Positions 46,181 to 54,809 of a stretch of 64,000 bases of DNA are shown one piece after another. The DNA lies in contig CAWAAT010000001.1 in assembly GCA_963780175.1 (NCBI GenBank), forward strand, positions 992,001 to 1,056,000. Reading direction: 5' to 3'. A model generated the notes under the pieces. That model was not told the DNA's origin, did not search any database, and was given only the letters and a program-made list of their open reading frames with translations. How positions within the stretch are numbered: the stretch's first letter is position 1; every line of letters begins with the position of its first letter. A program made the position numbers and the translations under genes. Source of the DNA: Brooklawnia sp963780175. GTDB lineage: Bacteria > Actinomycetota > Actinomycetes > Propionibacteriales > Propionibacteriaceae.

Positions 46181-47974
46181 TCACTCGGGGATGCCTCCCG
46201 GATAACCCTTCTGCCTGGAGGGAGCGGGCAGAGTCACCGCCCACTCCGGACGCTGTCCAGTCGTCTGCTCGACCCACCCGACGTAGGCCTCCACCGCGGT
46301 GGGCAGGGTCGGGTAGATGTGCCCGTCGAGGCTCTCGATGAAGTCGGCACGTTGCAGCTCGTCGCGGGTCTCCTGCTTGACGCGAGCCAGCGCGACCACA
46401 ACGCTCCGCGCCTGCAGCACTTCACGCACCTCCCCGAGCGCGTCGATCGCCGTCAGGTCGAGGCTGGTGTTGGCCTCGAAGTTGATCACGAACCACCGGA
46501 CCGGTTGGGGGGCTTCTTCGACGGCTGCCAGCGCCCGGCGCCGGAAGTTCTCGGCATTGGCGAAGAACAGGGGCGAGTCGTAGCGGTAGACCACCAGCCC
46601 AGGCACCTGCTCGGCATTGGGGTAATCCTTGATGTCGTGCATCCCCGCCAGTCCCGGCACATAGCCCAGTACCCCGGCCTCGGGGTTGGCGATGCGCCGC
46701 AGCAGGTCGAGAACCGACAACGCCACCGCGACTCCGATCCCGGTGAGCACGTCGAACAGCACCACCGCCATGGCCGTGGCCAACGCGAGAACCAATTCCG
46801 CGGTCCGGAACCTACCGAGGCGGCGCAGCTCACCCACGTCGACCAGCCGGATCGCCGCGTAGATCACCACGCCACCGAGCGCCGCCCGAGGGAAGGCCGC
46901 CAGCACCGGGCCGAGAGCGAACATGGCAACAACCAGGGTGGCCAGCGCGACGAGCGAGTAGAGCTGGGTCCGGGAGCCCATGGAGTCGCCCAGCACGGTG
47001 CGTGAGCCACTGGACGACACCGGGAAACCCTGGGTGAAGCCGGCCGACAGATTGGCCAGGCCGAGGGCGAGCAGTTCCTGGTTCGCGTCCACCTGCTGGC
47101 GACGTCGGGCCGCGAACGCGCGGCCGGTTAGCGCGTTGTCGGAGTAGCCGACCACCGCGATGCCCACCGCGGCGGGCAGCAGCCTCACCCAATCGACTCC
47201 GGTGACGTCGGGAACGACGATCTCCGGCAGCCCGGTGGGCACCGTGCCGACGACCTGAACGCCTAGCGCCTGCAGACCGCCGAAATGCACGACGCCGGCC
47301 GCGACCAGCATCACCAGCAGCGGCCCTGGCCAAGTGGGCGCCCAGCGACGAGCGACCAGGAGCGCCATCAGGGTGCCGGTCGCCACCAGCAACGTGGGCA
47401 CGTTGACGTGGTTGAACTGACCGAGCATGGAGCGCACTTCATCCCAGGCGTGTTCACCTGTCAGCGTCAGGCCCGTCACCTTGCCCAACTGGCTGACCGT
47501 CATCAGGCCCGCCACCCCAGCCAGGTAGCCGATGAGAACCGGACGCGACAGCAGCCCCGCCAGGAATCCCAGCCTGGCAAGATAGCCGACCACGCAGATC
47601 GCCCCGGTCGTGATGGCCATGATCGACGCAAGTTGGGCGTACCTCACCGGATCGGTCGACGCACCGGCCAGCGACCCGACCGCTAGCGCAGTCATCAGGG
47701 CAGTTGTCGACGCAGGTCCGACGGACAGCTGCCGACTCGACCCGAACACCGCGTAGACCAGCAGCGGGCCCACCAACGCCCACAGGCCGACCACCGCGGG
47801 CAGCCCGGCAACCTCGGCGTAAGCCATCACCTGCGGGATCATGTATGCCGCCACCGTGATGCCGGCCAGCACGTCGCCGCGCAACCAACCCCGCTGGTAG
47901 CTCCGCAGCACAGCCAACCCGGGGACCACCGCCCCCCAGTTGAATCCCGGCCTCACGACCTGGCGACTGGTCAT
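46181..47974 (-). CDS. SulP-family anion permease with STAS domain
   Basis: 597 residues. Sulfate-permease signature near the N-terminus (GDVLAGITVAAYMIPQVMAYAEVAGLPAVVGLWALVGPLLVYAVFGSSRQLSVGP), about 12 membrane helices, SGSRTVLGDSMGSRTQLYSLVA, and a C-terminal STAS domain near residues 440-560 (VVYRYDSPLFFANAENFRRRAL, NFEANTSLDLTAIDALGEV). Substrate may be sulfate or bicarbonate. TAGCGT lies 6 nt before the ATG. It is inserted in an otherwise conserved gene neighbourhood. Confidence 0.92.
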   Translation of the reverse strand: MTSRQVVRPGFNWGAVVPGLAVLRSYQRGWLRGDVLAGITVAAYMIPQVMAYAEVAGLPAVVGLWALVGPLLVYAVFGSSRQLSVGPASTTALMTALAVGSLAGASTDPVRYAQLASIMAITTGAICVVGYLARLGFLAGLLSRPVLIGYLAGVAGLMTVSQLGKVTGLTLTGEHAWDEVRSMLGQFNHVNVPTLLVATGTLMALLVARRWAPTWPGPLLVMLVAAGVVHFGGLQALGVQVVGTVPTGLPEIVVPDVTGVDWVRLLPAAVGIAVVGYSDNALTGRAFAARRRQQVDANQELLALGLANLSAGFTQGFPVSSSGSRTVLGDSMGSRTQLYSLVALATLVVAMFALGPVLAAFPRAALGGVVIYAAIRLVDVGELRRLGRFRTAELVLALATAMAVVLFDVLTGIGVAVALSVLDLLRRIANPEAGVLGYVPGLAGMHDIKDYPNAEQVPGLVVYRYDSPLFFANAENFRRRALAAVEEAPQPVRWFVINFEANTSLDLTAIDALGEVREVLQARSVVVALARVKQETRDELQRADFIESLDGHIYPTLPTAVEAYVGWVEQTTGQRPEWAVTLPAPSRQKGYPGGIPE

Positions 47975-48100
47975 CGTCCAACGCTACGCCCTTGGCTCTG
48001 GGTACGCCGTCGGCACACCGGAATCCCCCGAACTGCGAGAGGCGCGACGACTCCCCCGCATCACTGCACGCCGTGTTGCTCGCATCGCCCTGTCCAGGAC

Positions 48101-48715
48101 TCATACCCTCAGCGAGCCACGGAATCCCCTCGAGGCATAGAAGGACGGCGCACTGTTGTGAAACACGAAGACGTGGCCGTAGCGACGATCACAGAACAGG
48201 GCGCCGCCGAGTCTCCTGATATCGGTGGGTGTTTTCACCCAACTCTCCGTCCTCGTGTCGAACTCCCCAAGTTCCTGCAAATCTCTGTACTCGTCTTCAT
48301 TCAGAAGTTCGATACCCATGGCCGCCGCAAGATCGACGGCGTTACCGGCCGGATGAACACCCTTGACTTCTCGTTCTTCCTGGCCGACCCTGTCGTAACA
48401 GATACTTCTGCGGCCTTTGGGACTTTCCGCTGAACAATCGTGAAATATGTACTGGCCCGTCGCTTCATCATGCCCAACAACATCCGGCTCACCGCCGGTG
48501 TCTTCCATGGCATTGAGTGACGACAGCTTCTCAGGATGGGCTTCCAGCCTCTCTCGAATCTTCGCCCACTCAAGACCTTCGTGGCGGGGCATGTTGCTCT
48601 CAAAACGCAGGTGCAGGGTCCTGAGCAGTTCCTCACGTCGTTCTGCGGGAACTTCCAGATGTATCTCGATTCGTGGAATGGGCTTGCCGCTACCTTTTGA
48701 TGGCTTTGTCGCCAC
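48101..48715 (-). CDS. DUF4256 family protein
   Basis: 204 residues. The whole sequence matches the DUF4256 pattern: RFESNMPRHEGLEWAKIRERLEAHPEKLSSLNAMEDTGGEPDVVG, YIFHDCSAESPKGRRSICYDR, AAAMGIELLNEDEYRDLQELGEFDTRTESWVKTPTDIRRLGGALFCDRRYGHVFVFHN, ending ASRGFRGSLRV. Function unknown. GTG 48715 has AAGGAG 8 nt upstream. Base composition and codon use are visibly less GC-rich than the neighbours, consistent with recent gene transfer. Confidence 0.88.
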   Translation of the reverse strand: MATKPSKGSGKPIPRIEIHLEVPAERREELLRTLHLRFESNMPRHEGLEWAKIRERLEAHPEKLSSLNAMEDTGGEPDVVGHDEATGQYIFHDCSAESPKGRRSICYDRVGQEEREVKGVHPAGNAVDLAAAMGIELLNEDEYRDLQELGEFDTRTESWVKTPTDIRRLGGALFCDRRYGHVFVFHNSAPSFYASRGFRGSLRV

Positions 48716-48872
48716 GGATTGACTCCTTCTCGCCTGAACATGTTGGTGTCTGGGTATCAATCGGCACGAGTGTGCTCACCCCATCTTCCACTCGAATCGG
48801 AGGTTCCGAGGCCACGGCTGGTGTTCACTGGTGCTGTAACGCACTTCACCAAGCAGGACACAGGGAGACACC

Positions 48873-49505
48873 ATGGCATCGGAAAAAACGGCAGTTCTCT
48901 TCATCGAGTACCAGAACGACTTCACCACCGACGGTGGGGCGCTGCACGGCGCTGTCGCTGAGACCATGGAGCAGACCAACATGCTGGCGAACTCGGCCGA
49001 ACTGATGGCTGCCGCCCGGCAGGCCGGGGCGACGATCGTCCACATCCCGATCACCTTCAAGCCGGGATACAACGAGATCACCTCCCACCCTTACGGGATC
49101 CTGGCGGGCGTGGTCAACTCGACCGCGTTCGTGGCCGGCGGATGGGGGGCCGAGATCACGCAGGAGATGACTCCTGCGGACGAGGACATCATCATCGAGG
49201 GCAAGCGCGGCCTGGACGCCTTCGGCAGCACCAACCTCGACTTCATCCTTCGCAGCAAGGGCATCGAGAAGGTCGCGCTGGGCGGCTTCCTCACCAACTG
49301 CTGCGTCGAGTCAACGATGCGCACCGCTTACGAGCGGGGTTACGACGTCATCACTCTCACCGACTGCCTGGGTGCCACAAGCCCAGAGGAGCACAAGAAC
49401 GCCATCACCTACGACTACCCGATGTTCTCTCGTCCGATGACCAGCACCGAGTTCCTCGGTGAACTCTCGGGCGATCACGTCGCCGACTCGAGCCGCGGAT
49501 ACTAG
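48873..49505 (+). CDS. Cysteine hydrolase (isochorismatase-like superfamily)
   Basis: 210 residues. Catalytic triad residues are visible: Asp in FIEYQNDFTTDGG, Lys in IIIEGKRGLDAFGSTNLDFIL, and Cys in LGGFLTNCCVESTMRTAYERGYDVITLTDCLGATS. Such enzymes hydrolyse amides or N-carbamoyl compounds (nicotinamidase, carbamoylsarcosine amidase, isochorismatase); substrate unknown. GGGAG lies 5-8 nt before the ATG. Its stop TAG overlaps the stop codon of mca on the other strand. Confidence 0.88.
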   Translation: MASEKTAVLFIEYQNDFTTDGGALHGAVAETMEQTNMLANSAELMAAARQAGATIVHIPITFKPGYNEITSHPYGILAGVVNSTAFVAGGWGAEITQEMTPADEDIIIEGKRGLDAFGSTNLDFILRSKGIEKVALGGFLTNCCVESTMRTAYERGYDVITLTDCLGATSPEEHKNAITYDYPMFSRPMTSTEFLGELSGDHVADSSRGY

Positions 49506-50437
49506 ATCACCCACAGATCACTCGGATCGGGCTGCCCCGGCGCGACCGGGCGCAGCCCCGAGAAGAGGTCGTCCTCCGGGATGACCGTCGGCAGTGCGCT
49601 GTAGACCAATTGCCAGTCCTCGGTGGGCCAGGCACGACGCTGCATCTCCAGTGGGACCGAGAACCACATGCCGTCGGGATCGACCTGGGTCGCGTGTGCC
49701 CGCAGCGCCGCGTCCCTGACCTCGAAGAAGTCCGAGCATGCGATGCGGGTCGTGATCCGGTGCTCGTGGTGCCGGTCATCCCATTGCGCCAGTCGTTCGG
49801 CGTAGGGCGAGTCCATGCCGTGTTCGTGCATGGCGGCGTCCAGCGCCGCGAAGCGCAGCCGGTGGAAACCCATTTGGTAGTACACCTTCGGCACGCACCA
49901 TGCCGGCCCGAGGTCGGGGCGGTAGGACTCGTCGGCAGCCAGGCGAAGGGCGTGGACGCTGACCCGATGGCACTGGATGTGGTCAGGGTGCGGGTAACCG
50001 CCCTGCTCGTCGTAGGTCGTCAGTACGTGGGGACGCAGGTTCCGGAGCACCTTGACCAGCGGCGAGGCAGCGTCGGCCGGATCCATCGCCGCGAAGCAGC
50101 CTTCAGGCAGCGGCGGCAGCGGGTCACCCTCGGGCAACCCGGAGTCGACGTAGCCCAGGGCCACGTGCTCCACGCCGAGAATCTCGCGGGCCAACGCCAT
50201 CTCCTGGCCGCGAATCTCGGCTATCCGTTCGCGGACCTCGGGACGGTCCAGCTTCGGGTTCAGCACCGAACCGCGCTCACCCCCGGTGAACGTCGCCACC
50301 ACGACCCGAACACCCTCGGCCACGTACTTCGCCGTGGTCGCCGCACCCTTGCTCGACTCATCGTCGGGATGGGCGTGGACGTGCAGCAGCCGCAACCGCT
50401 CGCCATCGGCTGCTTGGGCGCTCAGAGGTACAGGCAT
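49502..50437 (-). CDS. mca: Mycothiol S-conjugate amidase
   Basis: 311 residues. LmbE-type zinc amidase: LLHVHAHPDDESSKGAATTAKYVAEG (AHPDDE zinc site), VVATFTGGERGSVLN, GQEMALAREILGVEHVALGYVDSGLPEGDP, and LTTYDEQGGYPHPDHIQCHRVSVHAL with the third zinc histidine. It cleaves mycothiol-toxin conjugates to mercapturates for export, so the organism should make mycothiol. ATG 50437 is chosen over one 9 nt upstream. It is divergent from greA, the mycobacterial arrangement. Confidence 0.93.
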   Translation of the reverse strand: MPVPLSAQAADGERLRLLHVHAHPDDESSKGAATTAKYVAEGVRVVVATFTGGERGSVLNPKLDRPEVRERIAEIRGQEMALAREILGVEHVALGYVDSGLPEGDPLPPLPEGCFAAMDPADAASPLVKVLRNLRPHVLTTYDEQGGYPHPDHIQCHRVSVHALRLAADESYRPDLGPAWCVPKVYYQMGFHRLRFAALDAAMHEHGMDSPYAERLAQWDDRHHEHRITTRIACSDFFEVRDAALRAHATQVDPDGMWFSVPLEMQRRAWPTEDWQLVYSALPTVIPEDDLFSGLRPVAPGQPDPSDLWVI

Positions 50438-50533
50438 GCCAACCATTGTCGTCCAGCGTCCGGGAAGGGCCCAACCAACCCAGCTTGCGAGTCCCAGATC
50501 CACCTGCTCGGGTGCGTTGGCTAGGATGTTGCG

Positions 50534-51037
50534 ATGGCTGAACACGAGACGGTGTGGTTGACCCGGGAGGCTTTCGACAAGCTGGCCGAGGAGCTGGACC
50601 ACCTCAAGACCCATGGCAGGCCCGGCGTGTCTGCCAAGATCGCTGCTGCGCGCGAGGAGGGTGACCTCTCCGAGAACGGCGGGTACCACGCGGCGCGCGA
50701 GGAACAGGGGCAGATGGAGGGGCGCATCGCCCAACTCGAGCACATGCTGCGCACCGCGAAGGTGGGCGAGGCCCCCGCAAACCCCAACGAGGTGACGGTG
50801 GGGACCCTGGTGAGCGTCGCGTACTTCGGCGATGAGGACGACACCGAAGCTTTCCTGCTCGGGTCGCGCGAGATGCTCGGCCTGGACGCCGACATCGACA
50901 CCCACGTGTTCAGCCCACAGTCACCGCTGGGCAGCGCCGTCCTCGGCGCGTCGAAGGGTGACTCGGTCAGCTACCTGGCCCCGAACGGCAAGACCATCGA
51001 CGTGACCATCCTTGATGTGGCCCCCTTCAAGGGCTGA
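50534..51037 (+). CDS. greA: Transcription elongation factor GreA
   Basis: 167 residues. The N-terminal coiled coil ends in the acidic tip AAAREEGDLSENGGYHAAREEQGQMEGRI, which reaches into the RNA polymerase channel to trigger transcript cleavage. The C-terminal FKBP-like domain carries VGTLVSVAYFGDEDDTEAFLLGS and SPLGSAVLGASKGDSVSYLAPNGKTIDVTILDV. TAGGAT (50522-50527) lies 6 nt before the ATG, indicating leaderless translation. Confidence 0.96.
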   Translation: MAEHETVWLTREAFDKLAEELDHLKTHGRPGVSAKIAAAREEGDLSENGGYHAAREEQGQMEGRIAQLEHMLRTAKVGEAPANPNEVTVGTLVSVAYFGDEDDTEAFLLGSREMLGLDADIDTHVFSPQSPLGSAVLGASKGDSVSYLAPNGKTIDVTILDVAPFKG

Positions 51038-51059
51038 GCCCAACCCACCACCGACACAA

Positions 51060-51097
51060 GACTGCGGCGCCCCACCTTCTGGTGGGACGCCGTAGTC
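51060..51097. terminator. Strong hairpin after greA
   Basis: Long, nearly perfect hairpin: GACTGCGGCG-CCCACC, loop TTCT, GGTGGG-CGCCGTAGTC with one mismatch and one bulge. It lies between greA and the convergent adhesin-like gene. Confidence 0.8.
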
Positions 51098-51128
51098 CTC
51101 TGTCTGACGGGCAACCGGCGGCGCGGGG

Positions 51129-52298
51129 TCAGTCCTCGACGCCAGGCTTTGGGGCCACCCGCACCGCCGCTCGGCCCATCACGACGCTGATCTCGAGTTG
51201 GGCGGACCCGTTGCCCACAACGAACTCATCCAGATCACCGTGCGGTTCCCCGGGCCAGCTCACCCGACCCAGTTGCGTGTGGGACCGGATGGTCACGTTG
51301 GCACCCGAGGTGAGGTTCACCGACAGGTTCCCGGACTCCACCCGGACTCGCGATCGTCCCTCGCTGATCGGGCCGGCCAGCGAGGCGCCACCTGCCTGGA
51401 TGAGCGCGTCCCGCACCTGGACCACACCGGTCAAGTTGGCGCTCCCTGCGCTGACCCGGATCGTGCCGAGGTGCGGCACGTTCAGGGTTGTCAGGCGGCT
51501 CCCCGTGACCTCGGCGTCCACCAGGATCGCCGGGTTGACCCGAACGACCAGTTCGCGGCCGAACCCCAGGATCCGCAGGTCCTCCAGCGTCCGGGGCGGA
51601 TGAACGATACTCAGCGCGTCCAGGTTGACGCCCAACTCGCCCTCGGTGGTGAGCTCCAGGCTCATCCCCTGGCGGCGCAGGGTGTGGGGGCCGTCGACAG
51701 CGATCGCGGCAACGCTCGGGTCACCGATGAGACGCACCCGACGACCCACCGATCGCAGCACGACCCGCTCGATTCCTCGCGTCCCGCCGGCCGCAGACTC
51801 GCCGCTGCCGTGGGCTGGTGGCGCGGGCTGGCTCGCCACGCGAACACCCTCCGACACCACGCCCCCGGCAAGTTCGCCCAACCTCTGGAAGGCGCTCCTG
51901 GCGAGGCCCCCTGCGTCCCTCAACATGTCCCCTGCCGTCGCGGCCAAGTCGTCGAGCTGGACGCTGAAGACTACGTCGTCCCGGTCGGACGGGCGTGGCG
52001 GGCCGGCATCGACTGGTGTGGCGTCCACGATGGGCTCCAACTCCACCACTGGCTCCACCCACGCCTCGACGTTTTCAACAACCTTGGGCTCCACCCCGTC
52101 ACCGGTAGCCGGCTGCGGTTCGTCGGCGTCCTCGGTCATGGCTCGGGCCGGCGGGCTGTCGTAGAGCGCCTCCGTGTCGAACACCGACGGCGCTGCCGAC
52201 GATTGCAGAGCCTTGATCAATCGGTCGGCCTCGACGGCGTCAATCCTGCCGGCCGCCAAGTCCTGGAGGATGCGGGACAGCCCTGTGGAGTCAGTCAT
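51129..52298 (-). CDS. Putative-adhesin/DUF4097-like beta-repeat protein
   Basis: 389 residues. The N-terminus LSRILQDLAAGRIDAVEADRLIKAL is a SHOCT-like helical motif. A disordered acidic-proline region follows (about 40-110), then a C-terminal half rich in short beta repeats (VRVNPAILVDAEVTGSRLTTLNVPHLGTIRVSAGSANLTGVVQVRDALIQAGGASLAG, SGNLSVNLTSGANVTIRS), as in DUF4097/bactofilin-like beta-solenoids. No signal peptide or membrane helix, so it probably acts in the cytoplasm. It overlaps the AI-2E-family gene by 4 nt (ATGA). Confidence 0.65.
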   Translation of the reverse strand: MTDSTGLSRILQDLAAGRIDAVEADRLIKALQSSAAPSVFDTEALYDSPPARAMTEDADEPQPATGDGVEPKVVENVEAWVEPVVELEPIVDATPVDAGPPRPSDRDDVVFSVQLDDLAATAGDMLRDAGGLARSAFQRLGELAGGVVSEGVRVASQPAPPAHGSGESAAGGTRGIERVVLRSVGRRVRLIGDPSVAAIAVDGPHTLRRQGMSLELTTEGELGVNLDALSIVHPPRTLEDLRILGFGRELVVRVNPAILVDAEVTGSRLTTLNVPHLGTIRVSAGSANLTGVVQVRDALIQAGGASLAGPISEGRSRVRVESGNLSVNLTSGANVTIRSHTQLGRVSWPGEPHGDLDEFVVGNGSAQLEISVVMGRAAVRVAPKPGVED

Positions 52299-53524
52299 GA
52301 ATCCAATCTAGAGGGCGGCCGCGGCAACCGGAACCACGATCCGGGCCTTTGCGGGCTTTCGTCGGGAGCACCCTGATCGGCTGGCCGCGCCGGCAGCCGG
52401 AACGTCGGTCGGCGTCGCGGCTGGATCTGTGCGAGGACTCCCTCGGCTCCCCGCGTACTGCCGGTGATGAATGCCACCAGCGGGATGGCGAAGAACGCTC
52501 CCGGGATGCCGGCGATGATGGCGCCCGCCGAGATGCCGAGAAGCACGATCAGCGGGTGGATCTCGACAGCCCGTCCCAGCAGCAGGGGCTGCAGCACGTT
52601 GGCCTCGATATTCATGACGGCGATGAAGATGCCCAGCATGACGACCGCCTTCACCGGGCCAAGGGTCACCAGCACGACGACGGTCGCCACGGCTCCGGCG
52701 ATCAGGGCACCCAGTAGCGGGATGAACGAGCACACGAAGGTGAAGGCGGTGATTGCCAGCCACAGGTTGGAGCCCAGTGCCAAGGCACCCAGACCGGCTC
52801 CGATGCCGTCGATGCCGGCCACCGTCACCGCGGCCCGCACGTAGGACGCCAATGACGTCCACCCCCCGCGGACGGCCGGTTCGACGGCGGCGCGGGCGTA
52901 GGAAGGCAGGACCTTCTCGAAGGAACCGGCGATCTTGCGGCCGTCCTTGAGGAAGAAGAAGGCGGCGAACAGGCAGGTGGCCAGTCCTGCGAAGAAGGCT
53001 CCGACCCTCGAGCCGGCCGCTGCCAGAGCTCCCGCGATCTGGTTGCGCGAATCCTGCACGGCCTGCAGAATCTGGTCGATCCACGCTGAGACCTGCTGGT
53101 CACTGATCTGCAGCGGGCCGGTCGCCAGCCAGGTCAGCAGGCCGCTGAAACCGGTGGTGGCGGCCTCTGTCAGTTGCGTCCACTGGGTGGCGATCTGGGC
53201 CCCGACCACCGTCAGCAGACCGGCCAGCACCAGCAGCATGAGGAGCAGGGCCACCAGGCCGCCCAGCCAGCGCGGCCAGCCGCGCTCCTCCAGCCAGGTG
53301 GTCACCGGCGAGAGCCCGGATGTGATGAGCAGGGCCATCAACAGTGGTACGACGATCTGGCTCATTCTCGCGCCGATCATCCAGAACAAGGCGACGACCG
53401 CCGAGATGACCAAGATGCGCCATCCCCAGCTCGCAAGGACGCGCAACCACAGCGGGGTGTACCGGGCGTCCTCGGACTCTGGGGGTCGGAGGTCAGCAGG
53501 TACGGGTCCAGGGGTAGCGGGCAT
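52295..53524 (-). CDS. AI-2E family (PF01594) membrane transporter
   Basis: 409 residues with about eight membrane helices. Family features: IVVPLLMALLITSGLSPVTTWLEERGWPRWLGGLVALLLMLLVL near the N-terminus, AGIDGIGAGLGALALGSNLWLAITAFTFVCSFIPLLGALIAGAVATVVVL, and NVLQPLLLGRAVEIHPLIVLLGISAGAIIAGIPGAFFAIPLVAFI. Members include Na/H antiporters and quorum-signal exporters; the substrate here is unknown. ATG 53524 has GGAGGAAC 7-9 nt upstream; TAAGCT further up may be the -10. First gene of a two-gene operon. Confidence 0.9.
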   Translation of the reverse strand: MPATPGPVPADLRPPESEDARYTPLWLRVLASWGWRILVISAVVALFWMIGARMSQIVVPLLMALLITSGLSPVTTWLEERGWPRWLGGLVALLLMLLVLAGLLTVVGAQIATQWTQLTEAATTGFSGLLTWLATGPLQISDQQVSAWIDQILQAVQDSRNQIAGALAAAGSRVGAFFAGLATCLFAAFFFLKDGRKIAGSFEKVLPSYARAAVEPAVRGGWTSLASYVRAAVTVAGIDGIGAGLGALALGSNLWLAITAFTFVCSFIPLLGALIAGAVATVVVLVTLGPVKAVVMLGIFIAVMNIEANVLQPLLLGRAVEIHPLIVLLGISAGAIIAGIPGAFFAIPLVAFITGSTRGAEGVLAQIQPRRRPTFRLPARPADQGAPDESPQRPGSWFRLPRPPSRLDS

Positions 53525-53618
53525 GTGATTTGTTCCTCCGTGTTGACTGAACCCCAGCTTACGGGCGCCCAGGGTTACCGCCGCACCTTGAGAGGCAGCC
53601 TCGACTAGCCTGTGAGCC

Positions 53619-54809
53619 GTGATCCGACTGCCGAGCAACGACCTGCCTCGCGACGTTCACGTGCTGTCGCTGGTCGCGTTCCTGGTGGCTGTCGGCTTCG
53701 GCGTGATGGTGCCGGTGCTGCCGGTCTTCGCCCGGAGCTTCGAGGTGAGCCAGTTCGCCGTCGGCGCGGTGATCAGCGCGTTTGCCCTTGCCAGGCTGGC
53801 CACGAGCCCGTTCTGCGGGCAGGTCAACCGCTGGATCGGGGCACGCGGGGCCCTCGGGTTGGGAATCGGGATCGTCGCCCTCAGCACCGCCGCTGCCGGG
53901 CTGTCGCAGAACTATCCGCAACTGCTCGTGCTGCGGGGCGTGGGCGGCATCGGCTCGGCCCTGTTCACCGTTGCCGCGATGACCCTGCTGCTGGCCAGCG
54001 TGGATGCCTCCCAGCGCGGACGCGCGAGCGCGCTCTACTCGGGCGGCTTCCTGATCGGAGGGATGGCCGGGCCCGCGATCGGAGGCGGCCTGTCCGCCAT
54101 TTCGATGAGGGCCCCGTTCTTCTTCTATGCGTTCACTCTGGTGCTCGCCGGCGCGGCTGGACTGGCGCTGTTATCCGGTCGGGGCTCGCGTCCCCCCGCC
54201 CGGTCAGCTCCGGCCGGGACCAGTTTGGCCGACGCCTGGCGTCAGCCTCGATTCCAGGTGGCCTGCGGTGCGAACTTCACCATCGGCTGGCAGGGGTTCG
54301 GGGCCCGCACCACCCTGGTCCCGTTGATGGTGGTGGAGGTGCTGCACCGGCCGACGACGTGGACAGGCATCGCCTTCGCTGTCGCCGCGGTCATCCAGGT
54401 GATCGTGTTGGCTCCGGTCGGCCGGCTGACCGATGTGTGGGGACGCAAACCCGTGCTGGTGACCGGGCTGGTGGCGTGCGGCCTGTCGTCGGCAGCTCTG
54501 CCCTTCGCTCCGGACATCGTCTGGCTGACCCTGGCGTTGTGCGTCTTCAGCGTCGGGTCTGCGGCGCTGGCAACCGCGCCCACCGCCATCGTGGGCGACG
54601 TCACCGCAGGTGGTGGCGGCACCCCTGTGGCGGTGTTCCAGATGCACTCCGACCTCGGGTCGATCATCGGCCCGCTCGCGGTCGGCGCACTCGCCGACCA
54701 CTACCCACTGCCGATCGCGTTCGGGGTTGGGGCACTGCTCATGCTGGCCGTCAGCGGCTGGGCCGGGATGGTCCGAACGCACAGCACCGGCGAAGGCGTC
54801 CCGTCATGA
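53619..54809 (+). CDS. Major facilitator superfamily transporter
   Basis: 396 residues, 12 membrane helices. MFS signatures: GFGVMVPVLPVFARSFEVSQFAVGAVISAFALARLATSPFCGQVNRWIGARGAL (motif A region), GRASALYSGGFLIGGMAGPAIGGGLSA, VGRLTDVWGRKPVLVTGL. Likely a drug/metabolite exporter; substrate unknown. GTG 53619 has TAGCCT 7 nt upstream. The stop overlaps the ung start (ATGA), so the two genes are co-translated. Confidence 0.88.
   Translation: MIRLPSNDLPRDVHVLSLVAFLVAVGFGVMVPVLPVFARSFEVSQFAVGAVISAFALARLATSPFCGQVNRWIGARGALGLGIGIVALSTAAAGLSQNYPQLLVLRGVGGIGSALFTVAAMTLLLASVDASQRGRASALYSGGFLIGGMAGPAIGGGLSAISMRAPFFFYAFTLVLAGAAGLALLSGRGSRPPARSAPAGTSLADAWRQPRFQVACGANFTIGWQGFGARTTLVPLMVVEVLHRPTTWTGIAFAVAAVIQVIVLAPVGRLTDVWGRKPVLVTGLVACGLSSAALPFAPDIVWLTLALCVFSVGSAALATAPTAIVGDVTAGGGGTPVAVFQMHSDLGSIIGPLAVGALADHYPLPIAFGVGALLMLAVSGWAGMVRTHSTGEGVPS

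Noticed and set aside
44735..47005. Plus-strand open frame of 756 codons across yyaL and sulP
   Set aside because: It spans two well-supported minus-strand genes and their intergenic gap, and has no family similarity.
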